In this document: positions 24,135 to 29,700 of the stretch, one piece after another
Layout: the number at the start of each line of letters is the position of its first letter
Numbering within the stretch: the first letter of the stretch is position 1
Source: CANNBR01 sp964604015
GTDB lineage: Bacteria; Babelota; Babeliae; Babelales; CAIQNR01
Direction of reading: 5' to 3'
Assembly: GCA_964604015.1 (NCBI GenBank)
Contig: CAZRXF010000013.1
Coordinates: 1 to 29,700 of the forward strand
Length of the DNA stretch: 29,700 nt
Notes under the pieces: generated by a model
The model's input: only the letters and a program-made list of their open reading frames with translations
What the model was told of the DNA's origin: nothing
The model's database searches: none
Program-made: the position numbers and the translations under genes

Positions 24135-25073
24135 ATGAGAAAAGATCTTACGACTCTTGTTATTTTTTTACTGCCGCTGATGGTGGAAGCGCAACGTCAA
24201 AGGCTCACTTCTTCAATGCCATCGCCTGTGCAAAATAGTGTGGATATGGAAACTGAGGAAGATCCTGAAGTAGTTGCACAAGAAGAACAAGAACGAGAAG
24301 AAGAACGGAAAGAGCTTGTCACAAAAGATCGTTCGCTGGTCGCTCGTTGGCCTGGTTTACATGAGTATTCCCGGTGTTTTTTTGTAGACACTGTTGATAT
24401 TTGGAAGAGCTTATTTACCAAAAGTTCCATGCATGTTTTAAGTGCGATCATTCCGACATATTTGGCAACACGGCAAGCAAATTATGTGATCCACAAACAT
24501 TTTTATAAGCCGCTTGATCACCAGAATGTTAAACAACCACCGAAGTTTTTATCAGAAATTGTGATAGCAGATGCGATCGTTGCGATCCCTTTTCTCGTTT
24601 TGAACATGTATGGGTGGTGGTTCAGCCGAGATCCTCTTGAATTTAGACGGGTGCAAGTTTTTAACGCAGGGCTTCTTTCAACGTTGGCAGCAAAGCTTAT
24701 TTTAAAAGAGTTGAAGCACCACGATTCTTATCGACCATGGCATGAGGATTTTTCTTGCGACCAGCAGGCTGATAACGGATGGCCGTCAGGGCACTCGGCT
24801 ATGATAGCCTTCTTGGCCACCTTCTGGGGCTTAGAAAAGGGCTACAAATGGGGTGTTCCGTTTGGAGCATTTACCTTGTACGCCATGGCAATTAACGTAG
24901 TGACCAATCACCATTACCTTTCGCAGGTTTTTGTCGGGGCTGGGCTTGGGGTCTTATTTGGTGTGGCGTCACATAAAGCGATGCAACATTTGACCGAAAA
25001 TGAAAATTTTTCCCTGGGATTTGGTACCAATTACTACGGAAAACCTGCCTTGCGCATCGCTTATGATTTTTAA
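24135..25073 (+). CDS. PAP2-superfamily membrane phosphatase-like protein
   Basis: A 312-aa protein with a signal peptide or anchor (MRKDLTTLVIFLLPLMVEA), a very acidic Glu-rich stretch (residues 35-60), then a PAP2 (phosphatidic acid phosphatase 2) core with several membrane segments. Motif 2 is intact (WPSGHS, H220). The motif 3 histidine H260 is present, but the usual Arg six residues before it is Asn (N254) and the usual Asp four residues after it is Gln (Q264). Motif 1 has RP in DSYRP but its lysine is displaced by one position. The family removes phosphate from lipids such as phosphatidic acid, undecaprenyl pyrophosphate or lipid A. The C-terminus (NYYGKPALRIAYDF) ends in Phe like an outer-membrane strand. 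A catalytic role is therefore uncertain. Confidence 0.83.
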   Translation: MRKDLTTLVIFLLPLMVEAQRQRLTSSMPSPVQNSVDMETEEDPEVVAQEEQEREEERKELVTKDRSLVARWPGLHEYSRCFFVDTVDIWKSLFTKSSMHVLSAIIPTYLATRQANYVIHKHFYKPLDHQNVKQPPKFLSEIVIADAIVAIPFLVLNMYGWWFSRDPLEFRRVQVFNAGLLSTLAAKLILKELKHHDSYRPWHEDFSCDQQADNGWPSGHSAMIAFLATFWGLEKGYKWGVPFGAFTLYAMAINVVTNHHYLSQVFVGAGLGVLFGVASHKAMQHLTENENFSLGFGTNYYGKPALRIAYDF

Positions 25074-25206
25074 AAACGTTGCTCTGTAGGGCTTTCTTAT
25101 TTTTTTGCGGTTACTTTTATTGAGTTAAAAAAAAATCTTATGCTACGGTGGTTATACAGTTTTTTAAAAATAGTAAAACTGCGGCTTTTAAAAAAAGGAG
25201 AGAGCA

Positions 25207-25362
25207 ATGGAAGGATACTGCGTTAAGTGCAAAGCGAAATGCGAAATCAAAAACGGCAAGAACGTGATGATGAAAGCAAAAGGCGGAAAGCAGCGTAATG
25301 CATACAAGGGGAACTGTGCAAAATGCGGTACCGTTGTCTTTCGCATCCTGCCAAACAAATAA
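25207..25362 (+). CDS. 51-aa zinc-ribbon protein, DUF5679-like
   Basis: A short gene with an excellent ribosome site (AAGGAG at 25195-25200, 6 nt before the ATG). The product starts MEGYCVKCKAKCEIKNGKNV and ends NCAKCGTVVFRILPNK. Two CxxC pairs (CVKC and CAKC) frame a basic centre of Lys and Gly, the arrangement of small treble-clef or zinc-ribbon proteins. It matches my memory of DUF5679, found widely in small-genome bacteria and archaea; its role is unknown. An extra Cys (CKAKC) is present. High Lys content suggests RNA or DNA binding, which is an inference. It is followed by an 8-bp inverted repeat (25381-25415) and a terminator. Confidence 0.85.
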   Translation: MEGYCVKCKAKCEIKNGKNVMMKAKGGKQRNAYKGNCAKCGTVVFRILPNK

Positions 25363-25380
25363 CGGGTTACAAAAAAGGGA

Positions 25381-25415
25381 GACCTCCTGTGGTGTTTACT
25401 CGGCAAGAGGAGGTC
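25381..25415 (+). promoter_or_regulatory. 8-bp inverted repeat after the zinc-ribbon gene
   Basis: GACCTCCT (25381-25388) and AGGAGGTC (25408-25415) form a perfect dyad around a 19-nt loop. There is no T run. The right arm contains AGGAGG, an ideal ribosome-binding sequence, but no start codon follows at suitable distance. It may be an mRNA 3' stabiliser or a regulatory dyad. Confidence 0.45.
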
Positions 25416-25444
25416 ACATCCCCATCAGCTACAACGTAAAATCA

Positions 25445-25463
25445 GCCCCACTCGGGGCATTTT
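25445..25463 (+). terminator. Terminator between zinc-ribbon gene and Memo-AMMECR1 gene
   Basis: GCCCC (25445-25449) pairs with GGGGC (25454-25458) around the loop ACTC, followed by ATTTTG. It lies 18 nt before the next start codon, so it may end the upstream transcript or act as a leader hairpin for the downstream one. Confidence 0.6.
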
Positions 25464-25481
25464 GTGTTTCAAGGGGTTGCT

Positions 25482-27026
25482 ATGTTACGACGTCTTTTGG
25501 TCATAGCGTGTACGTGGACCGTTTTGGTATCGGCGGCCACTCAATCGGTTCGCACCTTTCATTTAAAAGGGTGGTACGAAACTGAGCCCACAGCACTTCA
25601 AGAACAACTTGCTGCGTGTGAACGTACCGCACAACAACGATACGATGCCAAACTCAAAGACGTCCGTGCTGTGATCATCCCCCATGCAGGCTACCGGTAT
25701 TCAGGACCACTTTCTGCGGCTGGGTTACGGCTTTTTGAAGCATCAAAGATCAGAAAAATAATTCTTTTAGCGCCCTGCCATTCATGGGTCTCTGCCGAGG
25801 CGAAAGCTTTTGTGACTGATGAACAACGCTATCGTCTTCCCCTTGGATCACTTGCACTTGATAAGGCGGCAGCAACACAGCTTGTCGCAAAAAATAAAAA
25901 GCTGTTCATGTGGGGTAGCAAGGTGACCGTTATCGAGCATGGGTTAAACAATCCATTTAATACAGAACATTCGATGGAAATAGAGCTTCCGTTGTTGTAT
26001 CAATATTTGCCGGGTGTGACGGTGCTACCGATTATTGTGGGGCATAATCTGACGCAGAAACAGTGTGAAGAAATTGCAAAAGCTCTTAAACCGTACATTG
26101 ATGAAGCAACGGGTATTGTTATCAGTTCTGACTTTCTCCATTACGGGCGTTCGTATAACTTTATGCCATTTCAAGGACAAACCTGTTTGCTTGAACGGAT
26201 TCGGGCATTAACCAACGAAGTGATGCAACCGATTTTTAATCGTTCATTTAGTGAGTTCCAGGCTGTCTTAGCGCGCACTAAAGCAAATGTATGTGGCTAT
26301 GAACCGATTTCCATTTTACTGTCGCTTCTTGCTGATCAACAGTTTAAGCGCTATGTGCCATATCTCGTTGGATATGCCACTTCTTCTGATGATAAAAAGG
26401 ACCAAAAGGAAATTTCTGAAGGGACAGTGAGTTACGGAACCATAGCATTTGCTCGTGCAGAATTTGGGGATATCCCATTGCTAACAAGTTATGAAAAACG
26501 AACATTAGTTACCTATGTAAAAGATTCAATTCAACAACGGTTTTCAAAAAAATGTGGAGCAGAACTCTTACTGCCTATCCTTTCTCCAGGATTGCAAGAA
26601 CAGTGTGGAACCTTCGTGACCCTGCGTGATGCGCAAGGAACCTTACGAGGCTGTATTGGTACTGTAATCCCGCGTGGTCGTGAAACGCTGCAACAATCTG
26701 TTTTGAACAACGGCTACTCAGCTGCGTTTGCAGATCGTCGTTTTTCTCCCCTTGCATCATCAGAACTTGCTGGGCTTCAGGTGGAAATTTCTCTCCTGTC
26801 TCGTTCTACGGAAACAGCTCGTGAAAAAATAAAGCTAGGTGATGGGGTGATCCTTACGTTAGGGGATCGTTCTGCGCTTTTCTTGCCAGAAGTAGCTCAG
26901 GAACAAGGCTGGGATTTGCCAACCATGTTTGCTGAACTATCACGCAAGGCAGGGCTACCTTCACAGGCGTGGAAAGACAAAAAAGCAACGTTCAGTGTGT
27001 TCAAAACTGAAAAACTAACCCAGTAG
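25482..27026 (+). CDS. Exported Memo-AMMECR1 fusion (AmmeMemoRadiSam B+A)
   Basis: Start ATG 25482 follows AAGGGG (25471-25476); an in-frame GTG at 25464 inside the terminator is less likely. The 514-aa product opens with a signal peptide (MLRRLLVIACTWTVLVSAA). Residues about 55-310 form a Memo domain: PHAGYRYSGP (H68), LLAPCHS (H100), EHSMEIELPLL, SDFLHYG (H220) and VCGYEPI (C271). All four predicted metal ligands of the family are present. Residues about 335-514 are an AMMECR1 domain with the hallmark LRGCIG (388-393) and FADRRFSPL. In other bacteria these two domains travel with a radical-SAM protein as the AmmeMemoRadiSam system, whose function is not settled to my knowledge. No radical-SAM gene is in this window, and export is unusual for a redox enzyme of the cytoplasm. 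Confidence 0.9.
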   Translation: MLRRLLVIACTWTVLVSAATQSVRTFHLKGWYETEPTALQEQLAACERTAQQRYDAKLKDVRAVIIPHAGYRYSGPLSAAGLRLFEASKIRKIILLAPCHSWVSAEAKAFVTDEQRYRLPLGSLALDKAAATQLVAKNKKLFMWGSKVTVIEHGLNNPFNTEHSMEIELPLLYQYLPGVTVLPIIVGHNLTQKQCEEIAKALKPYIDEATGIVISSDFLHYGRSYNFMPFQGQTCLLERIRALTNEVMQPIFNRSFSEFQAVLARTKANVCGYEPISILLSLLADQQFKRYVPYLVGYATSSDDKKDQKEISEGTVSYGTIAFARAEFGDIPLLTSYEKRTLVTYVKDSIQQRFSKKCGAELLLPILSPGLQEQCGTFVTLRDAQGTLRGCIGTVIPRGRETLQQSVLNNGYSAAFADRRFSPLASSELAGLQVEISLLSRSTETAREKIKLGDGVILTLGDRSALFLPEVAQEQGWDLPTMFAELSRKAGLPSQAWKDKKATFSVFKTEKLTQ

Positions 27027-27129
27027 GGGTGTGTTTTAGGGGAGGACCCTCTCCCATTGAATGGTTTATTCTGATACACTGATCTTTTCTTCTTTTTACC
27101 CTCTGTAAAAATAAAAGGTTTTAAGCTCC

Positions 27130-28092
27130 ATGTCATATTGGAACGAACAGTTTAAGATAGGAAATCTTTCCTTTCCCCGATTCATCGGTGGTCCGCTTGA
27201 TGGTATTACCGATTCTCCATTTAGAAGGCTTGTCAGGAAGTTTTCCCCTCATGAGCTTTTGTATACAGAAATGCGTCATGTTGCCAGTGTTGCGCATGAC
27301 CGAGGGAAAGTCCGCGCTCTTGATTTTTCTCAAGGCGAACGCCCACTGAATTACCAAGTTTCTGCAAGTTCCGTTGATTTTGTGCATGAAGCCTGCGATC
27401 GCATTCTGGCTGCAGGGGTTGATATGGTCGATCTGAATATCGGATGTCCGGCACGCTTGGTTGTTAATTCTGGTGCAGGTTCAGCATTGATGGGAGACCT
27501 ACCACGTCTCAAACAAATTCTTCAGACTTTTCGAGCAAAACTTCCCATACCTTTTACCGTGAAAATGCGAGCAGGGTTTAAAATAAAAAATGCGGTTGAA
27601 GTTGCAAAATTGATCGAAGAATGCGGTGCTGATGCGTTGGCTATTCATCCACGGCTCCAAACACAGCATTTTGCAGGATCGCCCGATTACACCATTGCCG
27701 CCGAGGTAAAACGTGCTGTTTCACTACCTGTTATTTTGTCAGGTGGTGTCGTTAATTGGCCTACTGCAAAAATGGCCTATGAGCAGACGGGTGTTGATGC
27801 GTACCTGATTGGTCGAGGTATTTGGTCACGACCATGGAAGCTTCATGAGATGTTTGAACATTCTCAAGGGCGTCAGTACCGTGCAGATGATGCGTTGATG
27901 CTTGCATGTGCAATTGAGCATGTAGAAGCTATGGTGGAATATTACGGTGAGCGAGGGCTTCCTGCATTTAGAAAACATCTACCTTTTTATGTCAAAGGTA
28001 AGCCATCTGCTTCCGATATTCGGCAAAAGTTAGTGATTTCACAGGATCTTGCGGAAGTTAAAGAAGGATTGAGACAGTTTTTTGGAGCATAG
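27130..28092 (+). CDS. tRNA-dihydrouridine synthase
   Basis: A flavin enzyme that reduces uridine to dihydrouridine in the D loop of tRNAs, using NAD(P)H. The 320-aa TIM-barrel protein has the FMN-binding start GGPLDGITDSPFR, the catalytic cysteine C106 in NIGCPARLV with the following NSGAGSALM, KMRAGF, the HPRLQTQ loop, and a GRGIWSRPW phosphate-binding end. The length and motifs fit the DusB-like group, but which uridine it modifies cannot be decided. AAAGG lies about 12 nt upstream, a longish spacing. mreC starts 6 nt after the stop codon, so they probably form one transcript. The tRNA cluster downstream provides typical substrates, but the linkage is probably coincidental. Confidence 0.94.
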   Translation: MSYWNEQFKIGNLSFPRFIGGPLDGITDSPFRRLVRKFSPHELLYTEMRHVASVAHDRGKVRALDFSQGERPLNYQVSASSVDFVHEACDRILAAGVDMVDLNIGCPARLVVNSGAGSALMGDLPRLKQILQTFRAKLPIPFTVKMRAGFKIKNAVEVAKLIEECGADALAIHPRLQTQHFAGSPDYTIAAEVKRAVSLPVILSGGVVNWPTAKMAYEQTGVDAYLIGRGIWSRPWKLHEMFEHSQGRQYRADDALMLACAIEHVEAMVEYYGERGLPAFRKHLPFYVKGKPSASDIRQKLVISQDLAEVKEGLRQFFGA

Positions 28093-28098
28093 AGGCTA

Positions 28099-28920
28099 AT
28101 GAAGAGAAAAAAAGGAACCTCACGCACAGTAGTAGCACTTATTGTAGCTGCAGTTGTCTGTTTTTTTTTAGTACATCGTTCGTATGAATTGGCTCCATCG
28201 TGGTGTGATCGTGTGGCATCATGTGTTGTATATCCGTTCTTGTTATTTGATGCATATGTAAGTGTGCCTATTGCGGTACAGCTTCATGAGTGGTACAGAA
28301 AAAGTTCTGTGGATACGGCGTATCAGGCAGTTATTCAAGAGCGTGATGATCTGCGTGCACAGCTTTTTGAACTGCAAGCAACACAAAAGTTTTTAGAAGA
28401 AACAGAAGAATTACGTTCATTTAAAAGGCAGTATGAATTGTCACGGGCGGTGTTAGTGAGAATTTTATTGCATCAAGAAGGAAAGCTGGGAAACTTTTTC
28501 TTGGTAGAAGGGGGTACAAATAAAGGACTTCAAAAGGATACTGCTGTTGTCTACAAGAACTGTTTGGTTGGCAAAGTAGCTGAGGTTTATCCTTATTACA
28601 GTAAAGTTATTCTGATTTCAGATCCGACATGCAAAGTAGCTGCTTCATGCGAACAGACGGGTACGCAAGGGATTTACCAAGGAACAGGAAATCCGGAAGA
28701 AGGGGCGCTTGCCCACGTCGGACACCTTTCTGAAGTTTGCGAAGGAGACACCGTATTTTCAAGTGGGGAAGGGTTGATCTTTCCCAAGGGGTTTGGCATT
28801 GGGACGATCGGTTCCTTTTCAAAGAATGAGGGGGACATGCAGTACACCATAGCAATTAAGCTCCTGCCTGATTTTTCAACCATGCGGTACTGTTACATTT
28901 TGGAAAAAGAAGCGGCCTAG
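28099..28920 (+). CDS. mreC: Rod shape-determining protein MreC
   Basis: MreC is a periplasmic scaffold that links the MreB cytoskeleton and MreD to cell-wall synthesis enzymes. The 273-aa product has a short basic N-terminus, one membrane segment (about 9-27), a coiled-coil helix (about 75-110, with ERDDLRAQLFELQATQK), then the two beta-domain head with VGKVAEVYPYYSKVILISDP and GTGNPEEGALAHVG. The length is typical. AGAGG precedes the ATG, overlapping the dus stop region. mreB and mreD are not in the window, which is unusual, since mreBCD normally cluster. The reading frame stays open for 33 codons after the TAG stop, probably by chance. Confidence 0.92.
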   Translation: MKRKKGTSRTVVALIVAAVVCFFLVHRSYELAPSWCDRVASCVVYPFLLFDAYVSVPIAVQLHEWYRKSSVDTAYQAVIQERDDLRAQLFELQATQKFLEETEELRSFKRQYELSRAVLVRILLHQEGKLGNFFLVEGGTNKGLQKDTAVVYKNCLVGKVAEVYPYYSKVILISDPTCKVAASCEQTGTQGIYQGTGNPEEGALAHVGHLSEVCEGDTVFSSGEGLIFPKGFGIGTIGSFSKNEGDMQYTIAIKLLPDFSTMRYCYILEKEAA

Positions 28921-28968
28921 TTTGCCAAAGATAAGCACATTTTGAAAAAGGTCCCCTGGCAGCATAAA

Positions 28969-28994
28969 GTCATCCCGGAAAGAGCTGGTATAAG
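28969..28994. repeat. Possible degenerate palindromic element
   Basis: In the reading frame of the upstream gene, this stretch translates as HKVIPERAGIRRW. This resembles the VIPAKAGIQ-type translation of a widespread palindromic repeat (GTCATTCCCGC...GCGGGAAT). Here ATCCCGG pairs imperfectly with CTGGTAT. It may be a decayed copy, but only one is seen in this window. Confidence 0.3.
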
Positions 28995-29055
28995 GCGCTG
29001 GGCCGAACAACCGAAAAAGTAATGATGAAAAAAGGCATGTGAGTAGCTTAATTTT

Positions 29056-29084
29056 TTGACTTTCACTTTTCTTTCATTTACAAT
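29056..29084 (+). promoter_or_regulatory. Strong sigma70-type promoter of the tRNA cluster
   Basis: TTGACT (29056-29061) and TACAAT (29079-29084) are separated by exactly 17 nt, each five of six matches to consensus. Transcription would start near 29091, about 12 nt before tRNA-Val. This is the clearest promoter in the window. Confidence 0.82.
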
Positions 29085-29102
29085 TTCTTCCTCAAGTGCG
29101 AG

Positions 29103-29178
29103 GGGCGGTTAGCTCAGTTGGTAGAGCATCAGTCTTACAAACTGGGGGTCACTGGTTCGAATCCAGTATCGCCCACCA
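29103..29178 (+). tRNA. tRNA-Val (anticodon TAC)
   Basis: The acceptor stem GGGCGGT (29103-29109) pairs with ATCGCCC (29168-29174). Discriminator A and encoded CCA (29176-29178) follow. The anticodon loop CTTACAA gives TAC at 29136-29138. The T arm ACTGG/CCAGT encloses TTCGAAT. The 3' end and trailer form a 9-bp hairpin that includes the discriminator and CCA (29175-29195). Confidence 0.96.
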
Positions 29179-29195
29179 TATTTTTTAAATATGGT
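29175..29195 (+). promoter_or_regulatory. Trailer hairpin overlapping the tRNA-Val CCA end
   Basis: ACCATATTT (29175-29183) pairs perfectly with AAATATGGT (29187-29195) around three T. The left arm contains the discriminator and CCA of tRNA-Val, so in the precursor the mature 3' end would be base-paired. It may direct 3' processing or act as a partial terminator within the tRNA cluster. Confidence 0.5.
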
Positions 29196-29214
29196 ACCCA
29201 AAAAAAATAACTGT

Positions 29215-29290
29215 TCCTTGGTAGCTCAGTTGGTAGAGCAAACGACTGTTAATCGTTAGGTCACTGGTTCGAGTCCAGTCCAAGGAGCCA
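29215..29290 (+). tRNA. tRNA-Asn (anticodon GTT)
   Basis: The acceptor stem TCCTTGG (29215-29221) pairs with CCAAGGA (29280-29286). Discriminator G and CCA (29288-29290) follow. The anticodon stem AACGA/TCGTT encloses CTGTTAA, anticodon GTT at 29248-29250. The gap from tRNA-Val is 36 nt and the gap to tRNA-Asp is 11 nt. It may be charged indirectly through the GatCAB enzyme encoded in part upstream. Confidence 0.96.
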
Positions 29291-29301
29291 GGTTTTTGGA
29301 G

Positions 29302-29379
29302 GGAGCTGTAGCTCAGTTTGGTTAGAGCGTTCGCCTGTCACGCGAAAGGTCGCGGGTTCGAGTCCCGTCAGCTCCGCCA
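29302..29379 (+). tRNA. tRNA-Asp (anticodon GTC)
   Basis: The acceptor stem GGAGCTG (29302-29308) pairs with CAGCTCC (29369-29375). Discriminator G and CCA (29377-29379) follow. The anticodon stem TTCGC/GCGAA encloses CTGTCAC, anticodon GTC at 29337-29339. It ends the Val-Asn-Asp cluster driven by the promoter at 29056. Confidence 0.96.
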
Positions 29380-29385
29380 CTTCAT

Positions 29386-29594
29386 TTGCACAGAAAATAA
29401 AGTGCAAGCATTCCTTCCGTGTCCGGCGTAATTTTAATGAAGTCTGGATCAATGATTTTTTTGAAATATGTCTCTTTGGGACAGAATAATTTTGAATTAA
29501 AATTAAAAAATTATGTTGTTTAATTTGTAGTGATTTTAAACAACATAGAAAAAAAGATCCACTCATGATACTTCGGTGTCTGGGTGGATTTTTT
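29386..29594 (+). ncRNA. Hairpin-rich non-coding stretch, candidate small RNA
   Basis: No plausible protein is encoded between tRNA-Asp and the start codon at 29680. Instead three dyads occur in order: TTGCAC/GTGCAA (29386-29391, 29402-29407), TATGTTGTTTAA/TTAAACAACATA (29512-29523, 29536-29547), and the terminator at 29557-29594. It could be a structured 3' trailer of the tRNA transcript or a separate RNA. No independent promoter was identified. Confidence 0.35.
29557..29594 (+). terminator. Strong terminator with TTCG loop
   Basis: A 9-bp stem (29557-29565 with 29581-29589, one G-U) is stacked, after one bulged T, on a 5-bp stem (29567-29571 with 29576-29580) capped by TTCG, and followed by six T. 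The A run just before the stem makes it potentially active in both directions. It ends the tRNA-cluster transcript or a small RNA. Confidence 0.9.
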
Positions 29595-29633
29595 AATTAC
29601 AATTACTTTTTAATTTATTTTTTATCGAAAAGT

Positions 29634-29659
29634 AGTTATTCTTGGCCATAAGTTATTCT
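29634..29659. repeat. Two 9-bp direct repeats before the last gene
   Basis: AGTTATTCT occurs at 29634-29642 and again at 29651-29659, 17 nt start to start, about 20 nt upstream of the final ATG. The position suits a regulator-binding site or promoter region, but AT-rich chance similarity is possible. TATTAT (29659-29664) nearby could serve as a -10 box. Confidence 0.35.
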
Positions 29660-29679
29660 ATTATTGGATAGGAATTACG

Positions 29680-29700
29680 ATGAATATTCAAAAATTTATT
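29680..29700 (+). CDS. Start of a further gene, cut by window end
   Basis: ATG at 29680 follows AGGAA (29670-29674) at proper distance and opens MNIQKFI before the window ends. The Lys and hydrophobic start could lead into a signal peptide, but seven residues are not enough to tell. The gene lies after a strong terminator, so it would need its own promoter. Confidence 0.45.

Noticed and set aside
27039..27055. GGGAG/CTCCC hairpin after the Memo-AMMECR1 gene
   Set aside because: Five pairs only and no T run; not convincing as a terminator.
28918..29022. Stop-codon read-through of mreC
   Set aside because: A 33-codon open stretch is likely by chance, and the normal MreC end is reached before the TAG.
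29261..29566. Minus-strand 101-codon frame over tRNA-Asn and tRNA-Asp
   Set aside because: It contains LTGLEPATFRVTGERSNQ, the well-known false protein produced by translating tRNA genes antisense.

Overview
The window is bacterial chromosome. It carries SecD, MreC, GatC/GatA, a tRNA-dihydrouridine synthase and five tRNA genes (one cut by the left edge), all with CCA encoded in the DNA. The mix suggests a Gram-negative, host-associated lineage with a reduced metabolism; my best guess is Candidatus Dependentiae (TM6). I base that on many exported proteins of unknown function, exported delta-60-repeat proteins, an archaeal-type ATP-dependent DNA ligase and a tiny DUF5679-like zinc protein. This placement is inference, not a database result. 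No phage, insertion sequence, CRISPR array or integrase is visible.

Layout. 1-1803: a probable co-transcribed unit of tRNA-Leu(GAG), secD and tRNA-Met(CAT), closed by a UUCG-capped terminator. 1868-3757: ATP-dependent DNA ligase with an internal tandem duplication inside the catalytic domain. 3873-15620: a block of four exported proteins of unknown function: a 1965-residue helical protein, an 832-residue Ser/Thr/Asn/Tyr-rich protein, and a paralogous pair (544 and 499 aa) sharing a GGHCHxYCN motif. 15627-17028 (minus strand): a hexulose-6-phosphate-synthase-like enzyme and a small exported protein. 17029-17341: a divergent intergenic region with a 9-bp dyad. 17342-20751: two exported delta-60-repeat proteins separated by a terminator. 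20896-24041: MATE transporter, gatC and gatA, tightly packed. 24135-27026: an exported or membrane PAP2-like protein, a 51-aa zinc-ribbon protein, and an exported Memo-AMMECR1 fusion. 27130-28920: dus and mreC. 29056-29379: a strong sigma70-type promoter driving tRNA-Val(TAC), tRNA-Asn(GTT) and tRNA-Asp(GTC). 29380-29700: a hairpin-rich non-coding stretch with a strong terminator, then the start of a further gene.

How the parts fit. Housekeeping functions (export, translation, tRNA modification, cell shape) flank a long stretch, about 3.9-20.7 kb, given mostly to exported proteins with no recognisable enzyme fold. Together with PAP2 and the Memo fusion this makes nine predicted exported or membrane-anchored proteins of uncertain role. 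For a host-dependent bacterium, surface structures or host-interaction factors would be reasonable, but nothing in the sequence proves this. The strongest candidates for something undescribed are the exported block at 9956-15620 with its HCHxYC pair, the duplicated segment in the DNA ligase, and the exported Memo-AMMECR1 fusion.
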